From Actinomycetes bacterium (GTDB taxonomy: Bacteria > Actinomycetota > Acidimicrobiia > Acidimicrobiales > Ilumatobacteraceae): a stretch of DNA of 59,682 bases. The notes beneath the pieces are model-generated. The model was not told where the DNA came from, did no database searches, and was given only the letters and a program-made list of their open reading frames with translations. Position 1 is the stretch's first letter. Each line of letters begins with the position of its first letter. Both the position numbers and the translations under genes were made by a program. Below are positions 33,491 through 42,360 of the stretch, in pieces. The DNA is taken from contig JAIXWJ010000042.1 of assembly GCA_027491335.1 (NCBI GenBank), positions 1 to 59,682 of the forward strand, read 5' to 3'.

Positions 33491-34150
33491 TCACCGGTCC
33501 GGCCCGGGGTTCAGCAAGCGAAAGCGCAGGGAGTCCTCCACCTCGGAGATGGCCTCGGCGAACAACCGAAGTCGGTGACGCGGCCCGCTGGCCCGCAGCA
33601 GACGTTGTCGATCCGACGCACCGAGCGGGGCCAACGTGACCACGGCGTAGCTGACCTCCACCTCGTCGAGCTCGTCCAAACTCGGACGTTCCGGCACCTG
33701 CACACCGAGTTCGGCGGTCAGTGCGAGCACCCGATCGAGCGCCATCAACGCATCGACGCGCAACGCCGTGAGGTCACCATCAGAGTCCTCGTTCGCGTCG
33801 GGCCAATCCCGAACGTCGGCGATCGGATGCGGATCGTCCTCGAGCCAACGAACCACTTCGAATCGCCTCTCCCCCACGGCCAGAACCGCGAGGCGTCCCT
33901 CGACGATCGTCTTCACGTCGACGATGCGCGCCGTGACACCAACCGTCGATCGAACATCGCCGCCTCCGACCTCGCTCCCGCGTTCGATCATGACCACCCC
34001 GAACTCGGGGACCCGGGACACGAGACAACGATCGATCATCTCCAGATAACGCGGTTCGAAGACCTGCAGCGGAAGCAAGGCTCCCGGCATCAACGGACCG
34101 CCGAGTGGGAACATCGGCAACGTGTACGTGGACCGTGAGTCCTCGTTCAT
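33491..34150 (-). CDS. LON substrate-binding-domain protein
   Basis: A 219-residue protein consisting only of a Lon N-terminal-type domain (PF02190), with TLPMFPLGGPLMPGALLPLQVFEPRYLEMIDRCL at the start, a VGVTARIVDVKTIVEGRLAVLAVGERRFEVVRWL beta core and a helical C-terminus. There is no AAA or protease part. Such stand-alone LON proteins are widespread and may bind unfolded protein or small ligands; their role is unknown. It lies 10 bp downstream of the carboxypeptidase gene on the same strand. Confidence 0.88.
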   Translation of the reverse strand: MNEDSRSTYTLPMFPLGGPLMPGALLPLQVFEPRYLEMIDRCLVSRVPEFGVVMIERGSEVGGGDVRSTVGVTARIVDVKTIVEGRLAVLAVGERRFEVVRWLEDDPHPIADVRDWPDANEDSDGDLTALRVDALMALDRVLALTAELGVQVPERPSLDELDEVEVSYAVVTLAPLGASDRQRLLRASGPRHRLRLFAEAISEVEDSLRFRLLNPGPDR

Positions 34151-34160
34151 GCGACCACGA

Positions 34161-35618
34161 TCATCGGGGGACGGTGACGAGCGGGACCAACTGGTCCGCG
34201 ATCGGACCCGACGGATACGAACCGATCGCCTCGCCGAGCATCTCTTGCCAGATCGGCGCGAACGCCGACGGTTCGTCGATGCCCGGAGCTTCGAGGAGAA
34301 GCGCGAACCGGATCACCGAGCCGCCCTCCACGGGCAGGAAACCGATCAGACCCTTCACACCACTCAGCGAACCGGTCTTGCCCACGAGGCGATTCTCGAG
34401 CGACGACCCAACGAAGAATTGATCGAGAGTTCCGGTCTGTCCGGCCACCGCCAGCGACGACACGATCGTCTCCCCCGGCGCGAAGCGTCCGAGAAGAGCC
34501 ATGAACGTGGCGCAGGAGACCTTGTTCTCGCGCGACAGCCCGGAACCGTCCACCATGTTGAATCCCTGCATGGGAACTCCCCACTCCGAGAGTTTCTCCA
34601 TCACGGTGGTGATGCCCGCGGCTCGGGTTCCACTTTGGCGTGAGACGAAGCCGATCTCCTTCAACAGCATCTCGGCCGTGTTGTTGTCACTGTTGCGCAA
34701 CAGTTCTCCGACGATCTCGGACAACGGTGCCGACGTCACCGAAGCCACCACGGGAAGACCCGCCGGAGTCGCACCACCGGTGGGTGCTCCGGCGATGGTC
34801 ACCCCACGCTCCTGCAACAACCGAAGGAACTCCTGAGCCGCTCCTCCCGCGGGATCGGTGGTTTTCGTGCGGGTCGAATACACGGCGGCGTCGTTGACGA
34901 CCAGACCGGCGATGGGTCCGCCTTGAACCGCGCGGAACCCGATCGGCCAGGTGGGCACGTACAACTCGGAGTCGTATCGCGAGGCGTCACCAACCAGATT
35001 GCCCCCGATCTGCAGCACGCCCGCGTCCACCACCGCTTGGGCCAAAGCTTCCAACGAGGTCGCCGGTTGTTGCGGGTACTTGTTCAATGCCGCGTCGTCC
35101 GGATACCACGACGACGCGAGCAAGGGATCTCCGCCTCCGATCAGATACAGCGAACCCACCGTTCCGTTCACGAGCTCGGCGCGCACCTCGGTGGTGAAGA
35201 CATGGTCGGGCCCGAGCACGTCGAGAGCCACCGCGGCCACGATGAACTTCAACGTGCTGGCCGGAGTCACGGCGGTGTCGATGCCATCGGAGAGTGCGAG
35301 AACACCGTCGACGCTGACCGCCGCGCACGATCCCGACAGAACCGCTCCGCCCAACGGTCGCAATGCCTGCTCGAAAGCCGTCGAGGAGGTCTCACGGGCC
35401 AACACCGATGGCGTGCGTCGCAACGACAAGACCGGTGTCTGGGGTCGAGTCACCGGAAACTCCGCCACCGCGTCGGGAACCGGAGGTGCGCTGTCGTCAC
35501 GCGACGACGCGAATCGCCAACCTCCGAAGAGGATCACCGTGGGGAACGCGGCGACGAACAATAGGAACGCCACCGGATTCGAGGCCTGTTTGCGGCCCCG
35601 GGGGCGACGATCGCTCAC
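34161..35618 (-). CDS. dacB: D-alanyl-D-alanine carboxypeptidase/endopeptidase, PBP4 (DacB) type
   Basis: A 485-residue penicillin-binding protein anchored by an N-terminal helix (about 16-35). The active-site motifs are S121-T-L-K124 (TPASTLKF), S311-D-N313 and K415-T-G417 (VGKTGSLSGVKG), in PBP4 spacing with the long insert between the first and second motif. It trims peptidoglycan side chains outside the membrane. It starts at GTG, overlapping the acyl-CoA synthetase stop (GTGA). No tilS or hpt follows, unlike in many actinobacteria. Confidence 0.93.
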   Translation of the reverse strand: MSDRRPRGRKQASNPVAFLLFVAAFPTVILFGGWRFASSRDDSAPPVPDAVAEFPVTRPQTPVLSLRRTPSVLARETSSTAFEQALRPLGGAVLSGSCAAVSVDGVLALSDGIDTAVTPASTLKFIVAAVALDVLGPDHVFTTEVRAELVNGTVGSLYLIGGGDPLLASSWYPDDAALNKYPQQPATSLEALAQAVVDAGVLQIGGNLVGDASRYDSELYVPTWPIGFRAVQGGPIAGLVVNDAAVYSTRTKTTDPAGGAAQEFLRLLQERGVTIAGAPTGGATPAGLPVVASVTSAPLSEIVGELLRNSDNNTAEMLLKEIGFVSRQSGTRAAGITTVMEKLSEWGVPMQGFNMVDGSGLSRENKVSCATFMALLGRFAPGETIVSSLAVAGQTGTLDQFFVGSSLENRLVGKTGSLSGVKGLIGFLPVEGGSVIRFALLLEAPGIDEPSAFAPIWQEMLGEAIGSYPSGPIADQLVPLVTVPR

Positions 35619-37789
35619 GACCCTCCTCGGCGCGCGCGGAACTGCGCCGCGCGATAGAGATGGCCGAGCGCGGTCACCGCGCGGTTGCCCGACGGGTAAC
35701 AGAGCCGACCGGTGGCGCGCACCGTGGCCGGTCCGGGATTGTCGGGATCAGCGGTGGCCAACTCGGTGGCCGTGAGGATCGGCTTGCCGGTGCGACGAGA
35801 CAACTCGTCGGCGGCCTCGGCGAATCTCTGATCCTGTCGCTCGTGATACGCGACGATTCGATCGAGTCCGTGATCGGGGTGGAATCCACCCTCTCGCATC
35901 AGACGCGCCTGATTCGATTGGATGCCGATACCGAGATAAACGATGGCGTGAACGTCGGGGTGCGTGGCGATCATCTCCAGCACTTCGGGGATGGTGTCGC
36001 GCGTCTCACCACCAGCGCAGTCGACCGGGTTGCCCTTGCTCCAACGCGGTGGCAATTTCGTGTCGATCATCGCCGTCAGATCGGCGGGCAGGTCCATCAG
36101 CACGAGTTGACCGTCTCGCGTGATGGCGTCGGATGTCACCACTCCCCATCCGCCCGCGGTGGTCATGACCACGACGTTGGGTCCCTTCGGAAGAGGCTGG
36201 GTCGCGAAGGTCGCCGCCGCTTCGAAGGCCTCCTCCACGGTGGCGGCTCGGGTGATACCCGCCGCGCGACAGAACCCGTCGAACACCTTGTCGTTGGCGG
36301 CCAACGCGCCCGTGTGCGACGCCGCCGCTTTCGCGCCCCCTTCGGTGGCTCCGCCCTTCACCAACACCAAGGGCTTGCGGGCGGCCACCGACGCCAGACG
36401 CGTCATGAGGGCGCGACCGTCCGAAATGCCTTCGACGTACGCCAGTCCGACCGCGGTGGATGAATCGTCGGCGTAGAAGTCCAAGTAGTCGGCGACCGTC
36501 ACGGCCGCCGCGTTGCCCGCCGACACCGCTCGACTGATGCCGACACCGGTGGCCCGCGCGTAGTTCATGAACGACGACACGAAGTTTCCGCTCTGACTGG
36601 CCACGCCAATGCGACCGGCCGGCGGGTACGGGGCGACGATCTGAGCGCACAGATTCACGGGGGTGCTCACCACGCCTTGCCCGTTCGGACCGGCGAGCAG
36701 GATGCCCAACTCGTCGGCGAGCGCGATCAGTTCGCCTTCGGCCTTCTTGCCCTCGGCACCGGCCTCGCCGTATCCGGCCGAGGTGAGAAAGGCGGCCTTG
36801 ACGCCTTTGGCGGCGCAGGCGCGCAGGAGATCCGGATTCGCCGACGCGGGCGTGCACACGAAGACCAAATCGATCATGCCGTCGGGAAGTTCGGCGATGT
36901 CGGCCACGGTGCGGACACCCAGCACGGTTTCGCCCTGCAGGTTCGTGCCGTACAAACCACCGGCGTACCCGCCCGCGAGGATGTTGTGCAACGACACGAA
37001 GCCGAACTTGCCCGGATGGGTCGAGGCCCCGGTGACCAGAACGCCGCGCGGCTCGAACAACGCACGGAATTGCTCGTCGGTCGGACGCGGTCGCGCCACG
37101 ACACGATCGACCGGTGCGTCGTCCAATTCGACCAAGGCGTCCACCGCGATCGGCACACCATCGGCGCGCACGATCAAGGGATTCACGTCGACACTGGCCA
37201 CGTCGGGTCGCTCGTCGGCCAGTCGACCGAGACCCACGAGAACATCGATCAGCCGCTCACGATCGACGGCCGCTTCCCCGCGAAATTCACCCAGCAATTT
37301 CTGCGTGGCCAGATCCGAGATCATTTCGGCCGCCGTGATCCGATCGAGCGGGGCGGGACGAAACACCACGTCGGCGAGGGCCTCGGCCAGGATTCCTCCC
37401 ACTCCCAACATCACGCTGGCCCCGAACTGCACGTCGCGCACGACACCGGCGATGAGTTCGCGATTTCCCTGCACCATGGGTGCCACCAGCACCGTGACCG
37501 GCCCGTCCTCGGGCCGGGCCGCCGCCAACAGATCGGCGGCCGCGTCGCGCACCGCATCGGGGGAGGCCAACTTCAGGCGGACCAGTCCCCGCTCGGTCTT
37601 GTGGGCGATGGCGTCCCCGCACAACTTGGCCACGACCGGCAGACCGATCTCGACGGCGGCGCGGGCCGCGGCATCGGCGTCGCCTACCTCGCGCTCATCG
37701 GCCATCGGCACCCCGTAACTGCGCAGAAGCGCCTTGGACGCCGATTCCGACAAGGTTCGAGACGTGGAGGACGACGAGGGGGAAGACAT
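35615..37789 (-). CDS. ADP-forming acetyl/acyl-CoA synthetase, fused subunits with ATP-grasp domain first
   Basis: A 724-residue enzyme that interconverts acyl-CoA and acid with ADP/ATP. Residues about 8-230 are the ATP-grasp beta domain (LPVVAKLCGDAIAHKTERGLVRL, VMLGVGGILAEALADVVFR, DVNPLIVRADGVPIAVDALVEL). Residues about 250-390 are the CoA-binding Rossmann domain (FEPRGVLVTGASTHPGKFGFVSLHNI), and the rest is the succinyl-CoA-ligase-like part with the phospho-histidine in AASHTGALAAND. Beta-first domain order is a known permuted form. The start is ATG with TACCGT six bases upstream. The substrate is uncertain. Confidence 0.9.
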   Translation of the reverse strand: MSSPSSSSTSRTLSESASKALLRSYGVPMADEREVGDADAAARAAVEIGLPVVAKLCGDAIAHKTERGLVRLKLASPDAVRDAAADLLAAARPEDGPVTVLVAPMVQGNRELIAGVVRDVQFGASVMLGVGGILAEALADVVFRPAPLDRITAAEMISDLATQKLLGEFRGEAAVDRERLIDVLVGLGRLADERPDVASVDVNPLIVRADGVPIAVDALVELDDAPVDRVVARPRPTDEQFRALFEPRGVLVTGASTHPGKFGFVSLHNILAGGYAGGLYGTNLQGETVLGVRTVADIAELPDGMIDLVFVCTPASANPDLLRACAAKGVKAAFLTSAGYGEAGAEGKKAEGELIALADELGILLAGPNGQGVVSTPVNLCAQIVAPYPPAGRIGVASQSGNFVSSFMNYARATGVGISRAVSAGNAAAVTVADYLDFYADDSSTAVGLAYVEGISDGRALMTRLASVAARKPLVLVKGGATEGGAKAAASHTGALAANDKVFDGFCRAAGITRAATVEEAFEAAATFATQPLPKGPNVVVMTTAGGWGVVTSDAITRDGQLVLMDLPADLTAMIDTKLPPRWSKGNPVDCAGGETRDTIPEVLEMIATHPDVHAIVYLGIGIQSNQARLMREGGFHPDHGLDRIVAYHERQDQRFAEAADELSRRTGKPILTATELATADPDNPGPATVRATGRLCYPSGNRAVTALGHLYRAAQFRARRGGS

Positions 37790-37795
37790 GCCCCA

Positions 37796-37801
37796 ACGGT
37801 A
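37796..37801 (-). promoter_or_regulatory. Candidate -10 element, leaderless start of the acyl-CoA synthetase gene
   Basis: TACCGT on the minus strand, six bases before the ATG at 37789. Confidence 0.45.
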
Positions 37802-37854
37802 GTGCGCTTCGAAGTCGGAGCCGTGGTGGCTCACTCACGTTCCGCACGTGGTGC

Positions 37855-37902
37855 TTCTGGTGGCAGAAAACGACTCCTGGATGCTCTTTGGTGCCACCAG
37901 AA
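37855..37902. repeat. 11-bp perfect inverted repeat
   Basis: TTCTGGTGGCA (37855-37865) and TGCCACCAGAA (37892-37902) are separated by 26 bp, in the non-coding stretch between the acyl-CoA synthetase start and the tRNA terminator. Confidence 0.6.
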
Positions 37903-37925
37903 TCACCACGGGTCCGGACACGAAA

Positions 37926-37958
37926 ATGCCCCGGAGACCGCCAAGGTCCCCGGGGCAT
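37926..37958 (-). terminator. Intrinsic terminator after tRNA-Pro
   Basis: ATGCCCCGG pairs with CCGGGGCAT, continued by GACC/GGTC after one mismatch. On the minus strand the hairpin is followed by TTTT (37926-37923). It lies 3 bases beyond the encoded CCA. Confidence 0.88.
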
Positions 37959-37961
37959 CGT

Positions 37962-38038
37962 TGGTCGGGCTGACAGGACTTGAACCTGCGACCTCTTGAC
38001 CCCCAGTCAAGCGCGCTACCAAGCTGCGCCACAGCCCG
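37962..38038 (-). tRNA. tRNA-Pro, anticodon GGG
   Basis: On the minus strand CGGGCTG pairs with CAGCCCG as acceptor stem, GCGC-AGCTTGGTA-GCGC is the D arm, CTTGA-CTGGGGG-TCAAG the anticodon arm with GGG at 34-36, and GCAGG-TTCAAGT-CCTGT the T arm. The discriminator is A, followed by an encoded CCA (37964-37962). It has T54 and A58 in the T-loop, so it is a possible target of the TrmI and TtuA encoded at 31-32 kb. Confidence 0.96.
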
Positions 38039-38053
38039 AGATATGTGCTCGCC

Positions 38054-38059
38054 ACCCTA
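38054..38059 (-). promoter_or_regulatory. Candidate -10 element for tRNA-Pro
   Basis: TAGGGT on the minus strand, about 15 bases before the mature 5' end and just after the stop of the preceding gene. The same hexamer precedes the glycine riboswitch. Confidence 0.4.
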
Positions 38060-38072
38060 TCGGGGTCGCGAC

Positions 38073-38342
38073 TCACAGAAACAGGTCGATCACCCGCCAG
38101 CCGAGATACAGGCAGAGCGCCACCACCAGAAGTTTGAAATGCCACGGGGCCTTCGCGTCGGCATCGATCTCACCGGCGGCCAAACCGCGGATATCGATGT
38201 TCTCCGCCGTGACCTTTCGGTGACTGGGCGTGGTGCTGGCCACCTTCGGGGCCTCCAGAACCCGTCCGCAACTCGGACACGAACCGTCCTCACGCATGGC
38301 CGACGGAGCCCAGTACTTCGCACATTCCTCGCAGAACGGCAT
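38073..38342 (-). CDS. Zinc-ribbon membrane protein, unknown function
   Basis: An 89-residue protein. A four-cysteine ribbon (PFCEECAKYW then GSCPSCGRVLEAP) occupies residues 4-25, and a single membrane helix (FKLLVVALCLYLGWRVIDLF) lies at the C-terminus, so the ribbon would face the cytosol. Its ATG overlaps the der stop by one base (TGATG), indicating coupled translation with the ribosome-assembly GTPase. No named family is recognised. Confidence 0.8.
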   Translation of the reverse strand: MPFCEECAKYWAPSAMREDGSCPSCGRVLEAPKVASTTPSHRKVTAENIDIRGLAAGEIDADAKAPWHFKLLVVALCLYLGWRVIDLFL

Positions 38343-39697
38343 CAGTCGCCCCGCTTGCGCACCCGCAACTTCAACGGGGTCGATCCGAATCCGAACGCCT
38401 CGCGGATGGATCGTTCGAGATATCGCAGATACGTGTGAGGCAACTCACGATTGACGAACAAGGTGAACGTCGGCGGATCCGTCGCGCCTTGGATCGCGTA
38501 CATCACCTTGGCACCGCCCGCGGCGGGTTGACGCTGTTGCGCATCGGCGATCACACGATTCACGTCACGCGTGGGCACCCGACGGTGGTACTGCTCGATG
38601 GCCTCCTGCAACACCGGTCGCAACTTGTGCACGCCCTTGCCGGTGAGCGCCGAGATCTTCAACACCGGAGCATCGTCCATGAAGTACAACTTGCGCTTCA
38701 CTTCGGCCTCGATGCGTTCGCGATCCTCGAGATCGTCGATCATCTCCCACTTGTTCAGCAGGATCAGAATGGGACAACCCGCGGCGTCGACGCGCTCGGC
38801 CAGACGTTGATCCTGCGCGGTGACTCCTTGGGTGGCGTCGATGACGAACAAGGCGATGTCGGAGGCGTCCACCGCGCGCAGGGCTCGAACCAATGAGTAG
38901 TACTCCGCCGAATCGTCGATGCGCGAGCGTCGGCGCATACCGGCGGTGTCGACGAACACGACGGGTCCGTCCTCGGTTTCCACCAGCGTGTCGATGGCGT
39001 CGCGAGTCGTTCCGGGCATGTCGTGCACCACGGAGCGATCCTCACCCACCAAACGATTGAACAACGTGCTCTTGCCCACGTTGGGGCGTCCGATGAGCGC
39101 CACGCGCGGGGGCTTCTGGTCGCCGACGGGCACGATCTCCTGGTCGAGTCCGTACGACTCGATGTACTCGTCGCTCAACGGGGCATCGGGTACGCGCGAG
39201 ATGATCTCGTCCAACAAGTCACCGGCACGACGACCGTGGAGAGCGCTGACCGGGTAGGGCTCGCCCAGACCCAGGCCGAGGAACTCCCAACGATCGGCCT
39301 CGCGACGATCGTTGTCGGCCTTGTTGACCACCAACATCACGGGCGGCTTCACCTTGCGCAACCACGACGCGACCGCTTCGTCCTCGTCGGTGATGCCCAC
39401 CGAACCGTCGGTGAGGAAAATGATGAGGTCGGCGGAGCGAACGGCCGCTTCCACCTGACGGCTCACCTTGGCATCGAGTTCCGAACCCGCCGGCAACCAT
39501 CCGCCGGTGTCCACCAGCCGAAAACGACGCCCCAGCCACTCGGCTTCCATCTCGTTGCGGTCACGCGTGACGCCGGGACGGTCCTCGACGATGGCGGCCT
39601 GCTCACCGATGAAACGATTGAAGAGCGTGCTCTTTCCCACGTTGGGGCGACCGACGATCACGACGACGGGTAGCGGGGTCTCCTCGATCTCGGTCAT
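38342..39697 (-). CDS. der: Ribosome-biogenesis GTPase Der (EngA)
   Basis: A 451-residue protein with two G domains and a C-terminal KH-like domain. G1 motifs are GRPNVGKSTLFNRFIG and GRPNVGKSTLFNRLVG, G3 motifs DTGGW and DTAGM, and G4 motifs NKAD and NKWE. DRPGVTRDRNEMEAEW and DMPGTTRDAIDT are the switch-I regions. It acts in 50S subunit assembly. It sits 3 bp after the DUF512 gene, a pairing found in many bacteria. Confidence 0.97.
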   Translation of the reverse strand: MTEIEETPLPVVVIVGRPNVGKSTLFNRFIGEQAAIVEDRPGVTRDRNEMEAEWLGRRFRLVDTGGWLPAGSELDAKVSRQVEAAVRSADLIIFLTDGSVGITDEDEAVASWLRKVKPPVMLVVNKADNDRREADRWEFLGLGLGEPYPVSALHGRRAGDLLDEIISRVPDAPLSDEYIESYGLDQEIVPVGDQKPPRVALIGRPNVGKSTLFNRLVGEDRSVVHDMPGTTRDAIDTLVETEDGPVVFVDTAGMRRRSRIDDSAEYYSLVRALRAVDASDIALFVIDATQGVTAQDQRLAERVDAAGCPILILLNKWEMIDDLEDRERIEAEVKRKLYFMDDAPVLKISALTGKGVHKLRPVLQEAIEQYHRRVPTRDVNRVIADAQQRQPAAGGAKVMYAIQGATDPPTFTLFVNRELPHTYLRYLERSIREAFGFGSTPLKLRVRKRGD

Positions 39698-39700
39698 GAC

Positions 39701-41194
39701 TCACGCACCCAAGGCCCGACGCAAGGCGATGCCATCGGTCGCCACGACCTCGACCGGCCTCGGAAGGTCGGCCACGGTGAGACCATCGAGGAATCGACCT
39801 TCGGACAAGCACACATCGGGTACAAGGTACCGGTGACCGACCGGTTCGCCTTCGAGAACGCGAGAGATGTCCGCTCCGACCATCAAACCAGTCACACCGG
39901 TGTTCCCGCCGAAGTACTCGTTGCGGACCTCGATCACGCGAATGTCCGAACGTCCGAGCGACCGAATCAGCGGCGAGATCACGCGCGCTCCATACGTTCC
40001 GGTCAACACTCCGATGGGCCCAGAAGCGGGCCCAGAAGTAGACACGGCAGCGGGCACGGCAGTCGACGGAGCATCGGAAACGGTCTTCGACTCGGGAATC
40101 GGTCGGCGCCCCAAGGTGACCGCCACCGCTGAAGCGTCTCCCGTCGATCGCGAGCCGGTGTCGCGCAGCCCGGTGTCGCCGGCCGGGTTACGAACCGCCC
40201 GATACCCCTCGGCGGGCGCACCATCGACCCACGCGAAGAATCCGCTCTGTGGTCCGGTGGGCACATCGAGTCGACCCGTGAACTCCCACTCGAACGTGCG
40301 GGCCATGCCGATTCCGTCCTCGTGCATTCCGAAGCCCTCGTACTCCTCGCCATCGGGGAAGGGTCGATCGGCCATGAGGTAGTACTCGTCGGCGGCGAAC
40401 ACCATTCGTCGACCCAACACCTCGAGGAAGGTGGCTTGCCAGCGAGCCACCAGATCGACGACCGCCTCGGCCTCGGCGCGAGTGTGCGTTCGCATCGTCG
40501 ACTCGGTGTTGAAGCGGCTGATGCCGAGCGGAACGATCGCCACCGAATTCAATTCGGGATACCGATCGAGAATTCCGACCATGGTGTCTTCCAGAATCGC
40601 ACCATCGTTCACCCCCGGGCACACGACCAGCTGTCCGTTCACCGTGATGCCATGGTTCAACAGCTGACGCAACCAACGCAGGCTCATGCCTCCGCGGGGA
40701 TTGCGCAACATCTCGCTGCGCACCACCGGATCCGTGGCGTGGATGCTCACGTTCAACGGTGACAGACCCTCGGTGACCACGCGCTCGAGGTCGGCCTCGG
40801 TGAAGCGAGTCAGTGTCGTGAAATTGCCATAGAGAAAACTGAGTCGGTAGTCGTCGTCCTTCAGATAGAGGCTTCGCCTCATACCGGGGGGCAACTGATA
40901 GATGAAGCAGAAGGCGCAGTGGTTGTCGCATGTGCGCACCCGATCGAAGAGGGCGCTCGACACCTCGGCGCCCAGCGTCTCGCCCTCGCGCTTGCGAACC
41001 TCGATGACCATCTCGATGCCACCGCGAGCCACCTCGAGATCCACCTCGGGTTCGTCGGCCAACAGACGCCATTCGATGATGTCCCGAGGCGAGATGCCGT
41101 TGATGCTGCGAACCTCGTCCCCGACACACAGTCCGGCGATGGCGGCGGGCGAGTCGGTTGTCACGGCCACCACGGTGGGAGCCGACTGTTTCAT
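39701..41194 (-). CDS. PDZ/DUF512 radical SAM protein
   Basis: A 497-residue protein with a PDZ-like domain (1-75), a radical-SAM-type cluster motif C89-x3-C93-x2-C96 in RTCDNHCAFCFIYQLP, SLYLKDDDYRLSFLYGNFTTLT, and a C-terminal DUF512 domain (GEEYEGFGMHEDGIGMART). Near 355-400 it has a low-complexity Ala/Ser/Pro stretch containing a 12-bp tandem duplication (40016-40039), and a distal VLTGTYGARVISPLIRSLG domain. The family is found next to der but its reaction is unknown. An upstream in-frame start would add about 35 non-conserved residues. Confidence 0.85.
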   Translation of the reverse strand: MKQSAPTVVAVTTDSPAAIAGLCVGDEVRSINGISPRDIIEWRLLADEPEVDLEVARGGIEMVIEVRKREGETLGAEVSSALFDRVRTCDNHCAFCFIYQLPPGMRRSLYLKDDDYRLSFLYGNFTTLTRFTEADLERVVTEGLSPLNVSIHATDPVVRSEMLRNPRGGMSLRWLRQLLNHGITVNGQLVVCPGVNDGAILEDTMVGILDRYPELNSVAIVPLGISRFNTESTMRTHTRAEAEAVVDLVARWQATFLEVLGRRMVFAADEYYLMADRPFPDGEEYEGFGMHEDGIGMARTFEWEFTGRLDVPTGPQSGFFAWVDGAPAEGYRAVRNPAGDTGLRDTGSRSTGDASAVAVTLGRRPIPESKTVSDAPSTAVPAAVSTSGPASGPIGVLTGTYGARVISPLIRSLGRSDIRVIEVRNEYFGGNTGVTGLMVGADISRVLEGEPVGHRYLVPDVCLSEGRFLDGLTVADLPRPVEVVATDGIALRRALGA

Positions 41195-41310
41195 GCCGCC
41201 CGCTCCCCGACGAACTCCCGGAGCAACGAAAAACCGTGATTCACGCGACGAATCCGGCGGGGTGACATACGGCGAGGCTACCGGTCGACTCCCGAGCAAA
41301 GGTCGTTCGT

Positions 41311-41316
41311 TATCCT
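41311..41316 (+). promoter_or_regulatory. Candidate -10 element, leaderless start of ispH
   Basis: TATCCT lies six bases before the ATG at 41323. Confidence 0.5.
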
Positions 41317-41322
41317 GCTCCC

Positions 41323-42357
41323 ATGTCCGTCGACCACGTGCTACTGGCCGCCCCGCGCGGTTTCTGCGCCGGTGTCGAGATGGCGATCAAGGCTCTGGCG
41401 TGGATGGTGCGCAGTTTCGAGGCACCGGTCTATTGCTACCACGAGATCGTGCACAACAAGATCGTCGTCGAGCGCTTCGAGAATCTCGGCGTGGTTTTCG
41501 TCGACGACATCGCCGAGGTTCCCGAGGGACGTCCGATCATGCTGTCCGCGCACGGGTCGGCCCCCGAGGTGGTGGCCGCCGCCCGTTCGCGCGGTTCGGT
41601 GGTGGTGGATTCGGTGTGCCCTCTCGTCACGAAGGTTCACCACGAGGTGAAGGTGCGCGCCGGCAAGGGCTATCGCATCGTGTACGTCGGCCACGAAGGA
41701 CACGAGGAAGCCGTCGGAACGATGGCCGTCGCCCCCGATTCCATTTCGCGCGTGGAGTCCATCGACGAAGTCGACGCTCTTCCCACCTTCGAGCAACCCG
41801 TCGCACTGCTGGCCCAAACCACGTTGTCCCATCGGGACTGGGAAGAAGTGGCCGTGCGGGTGAAGGACCGCTTCCCGGACGTCTGGACTCCCGGTCGCAG
41901 CGATCTGTGCTTCGCCACCACGAATCGACAGTCGGCACTCATGTCACTGGCCACCCGATGCGACGCGATCATCGTCATCGGATCGGCGAATTCGTCGAAC
42001 ACTCGAGCTCTCGAGCGCCTCGCTCGTGAGGCCGGCTGCGAACGCGTGTATCGCGTCAACACGGCCCACGAGATCCCCGACGATCTGTCGGGCGTCGTCG
42101 GAGTCACCGCCGGAGCGTCGGCCCCCGAGGAACTGGTCGATGCCGTCATCGCGCGCCTGGCTCCCCGCAACGGCGTCGAGGAAGTTCGCATCACCGACGA
42201 GGACGAGTACTTCCCTCCCCCGCGCAACTTGCGCGATCTTCAGGGCGCCATCGAGACCGCCATCACCACGATGTCGGGAGGATCACTCGCCCACCGCCCC
42301 ATCGTCGACGATCGCGCCCTCGCCGCCAGTCACGTTCTCGCCTCGCTCCAAGGCTGA
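41323..42357 (+). CDS. ispH: 4-hydroxy-3-methylbut-2-enyl diphosphate reductase
   Basis: A 344-residue iron-sulfur enzyme for the last step of the MEP isoprenoid pathway, making IPP and DMAPP. The three cluster ligands are C15 (PRGFCAGV), C99 (DSVCPLV) and C196 (LCFATTNRQ). The substrate-binding histidines and the proton-relay region HEGHEEAVGTM and IGSANSSNT are present. The last 25 residues form a variable tail. An SGNH-like lipoprotein gene starts 3 bp downstream, so the two may share a transcript. Confidence 0.97.
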   Translation: MSVDHVLLAAPRGFCAGVEMAIKALAWMVRSFEAPVYCYHEIVHNKIVVERFENLGVVFVDDIAEVPEGRPIMLSAHGSAPEVVAAARSRGSVVVDSVCPLVTKVHHEVKVRAGKGYRIVYVGHEGHEEAVGTMAVAPDSISRVESIDEVDALPTFEQPVALLAQTTLSHRDWEEVAVRVKDRFPDVWTPGRSDLCFATTNRQSALMSLATRCDAIIVIGSANSSNTRALERLAREAGCERVYRVNTAHEIPDDLSGVVGVTAGASAPEELVDAVIARLAPRNGVEEVRITDEDEYFPPPRNLRDLQGAIETAITTMSGGSLAHRPIVDDRALAASHVLASLQG

Positions 42358-42360
42358 TCC

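Noticed and set aside
37962..38038. tRNA gene as an integration site for a mobile element
   Set aside because: No integrase, no direct repeat of the tRNA 3' end nearby, and an ordinary terminator follows directly.
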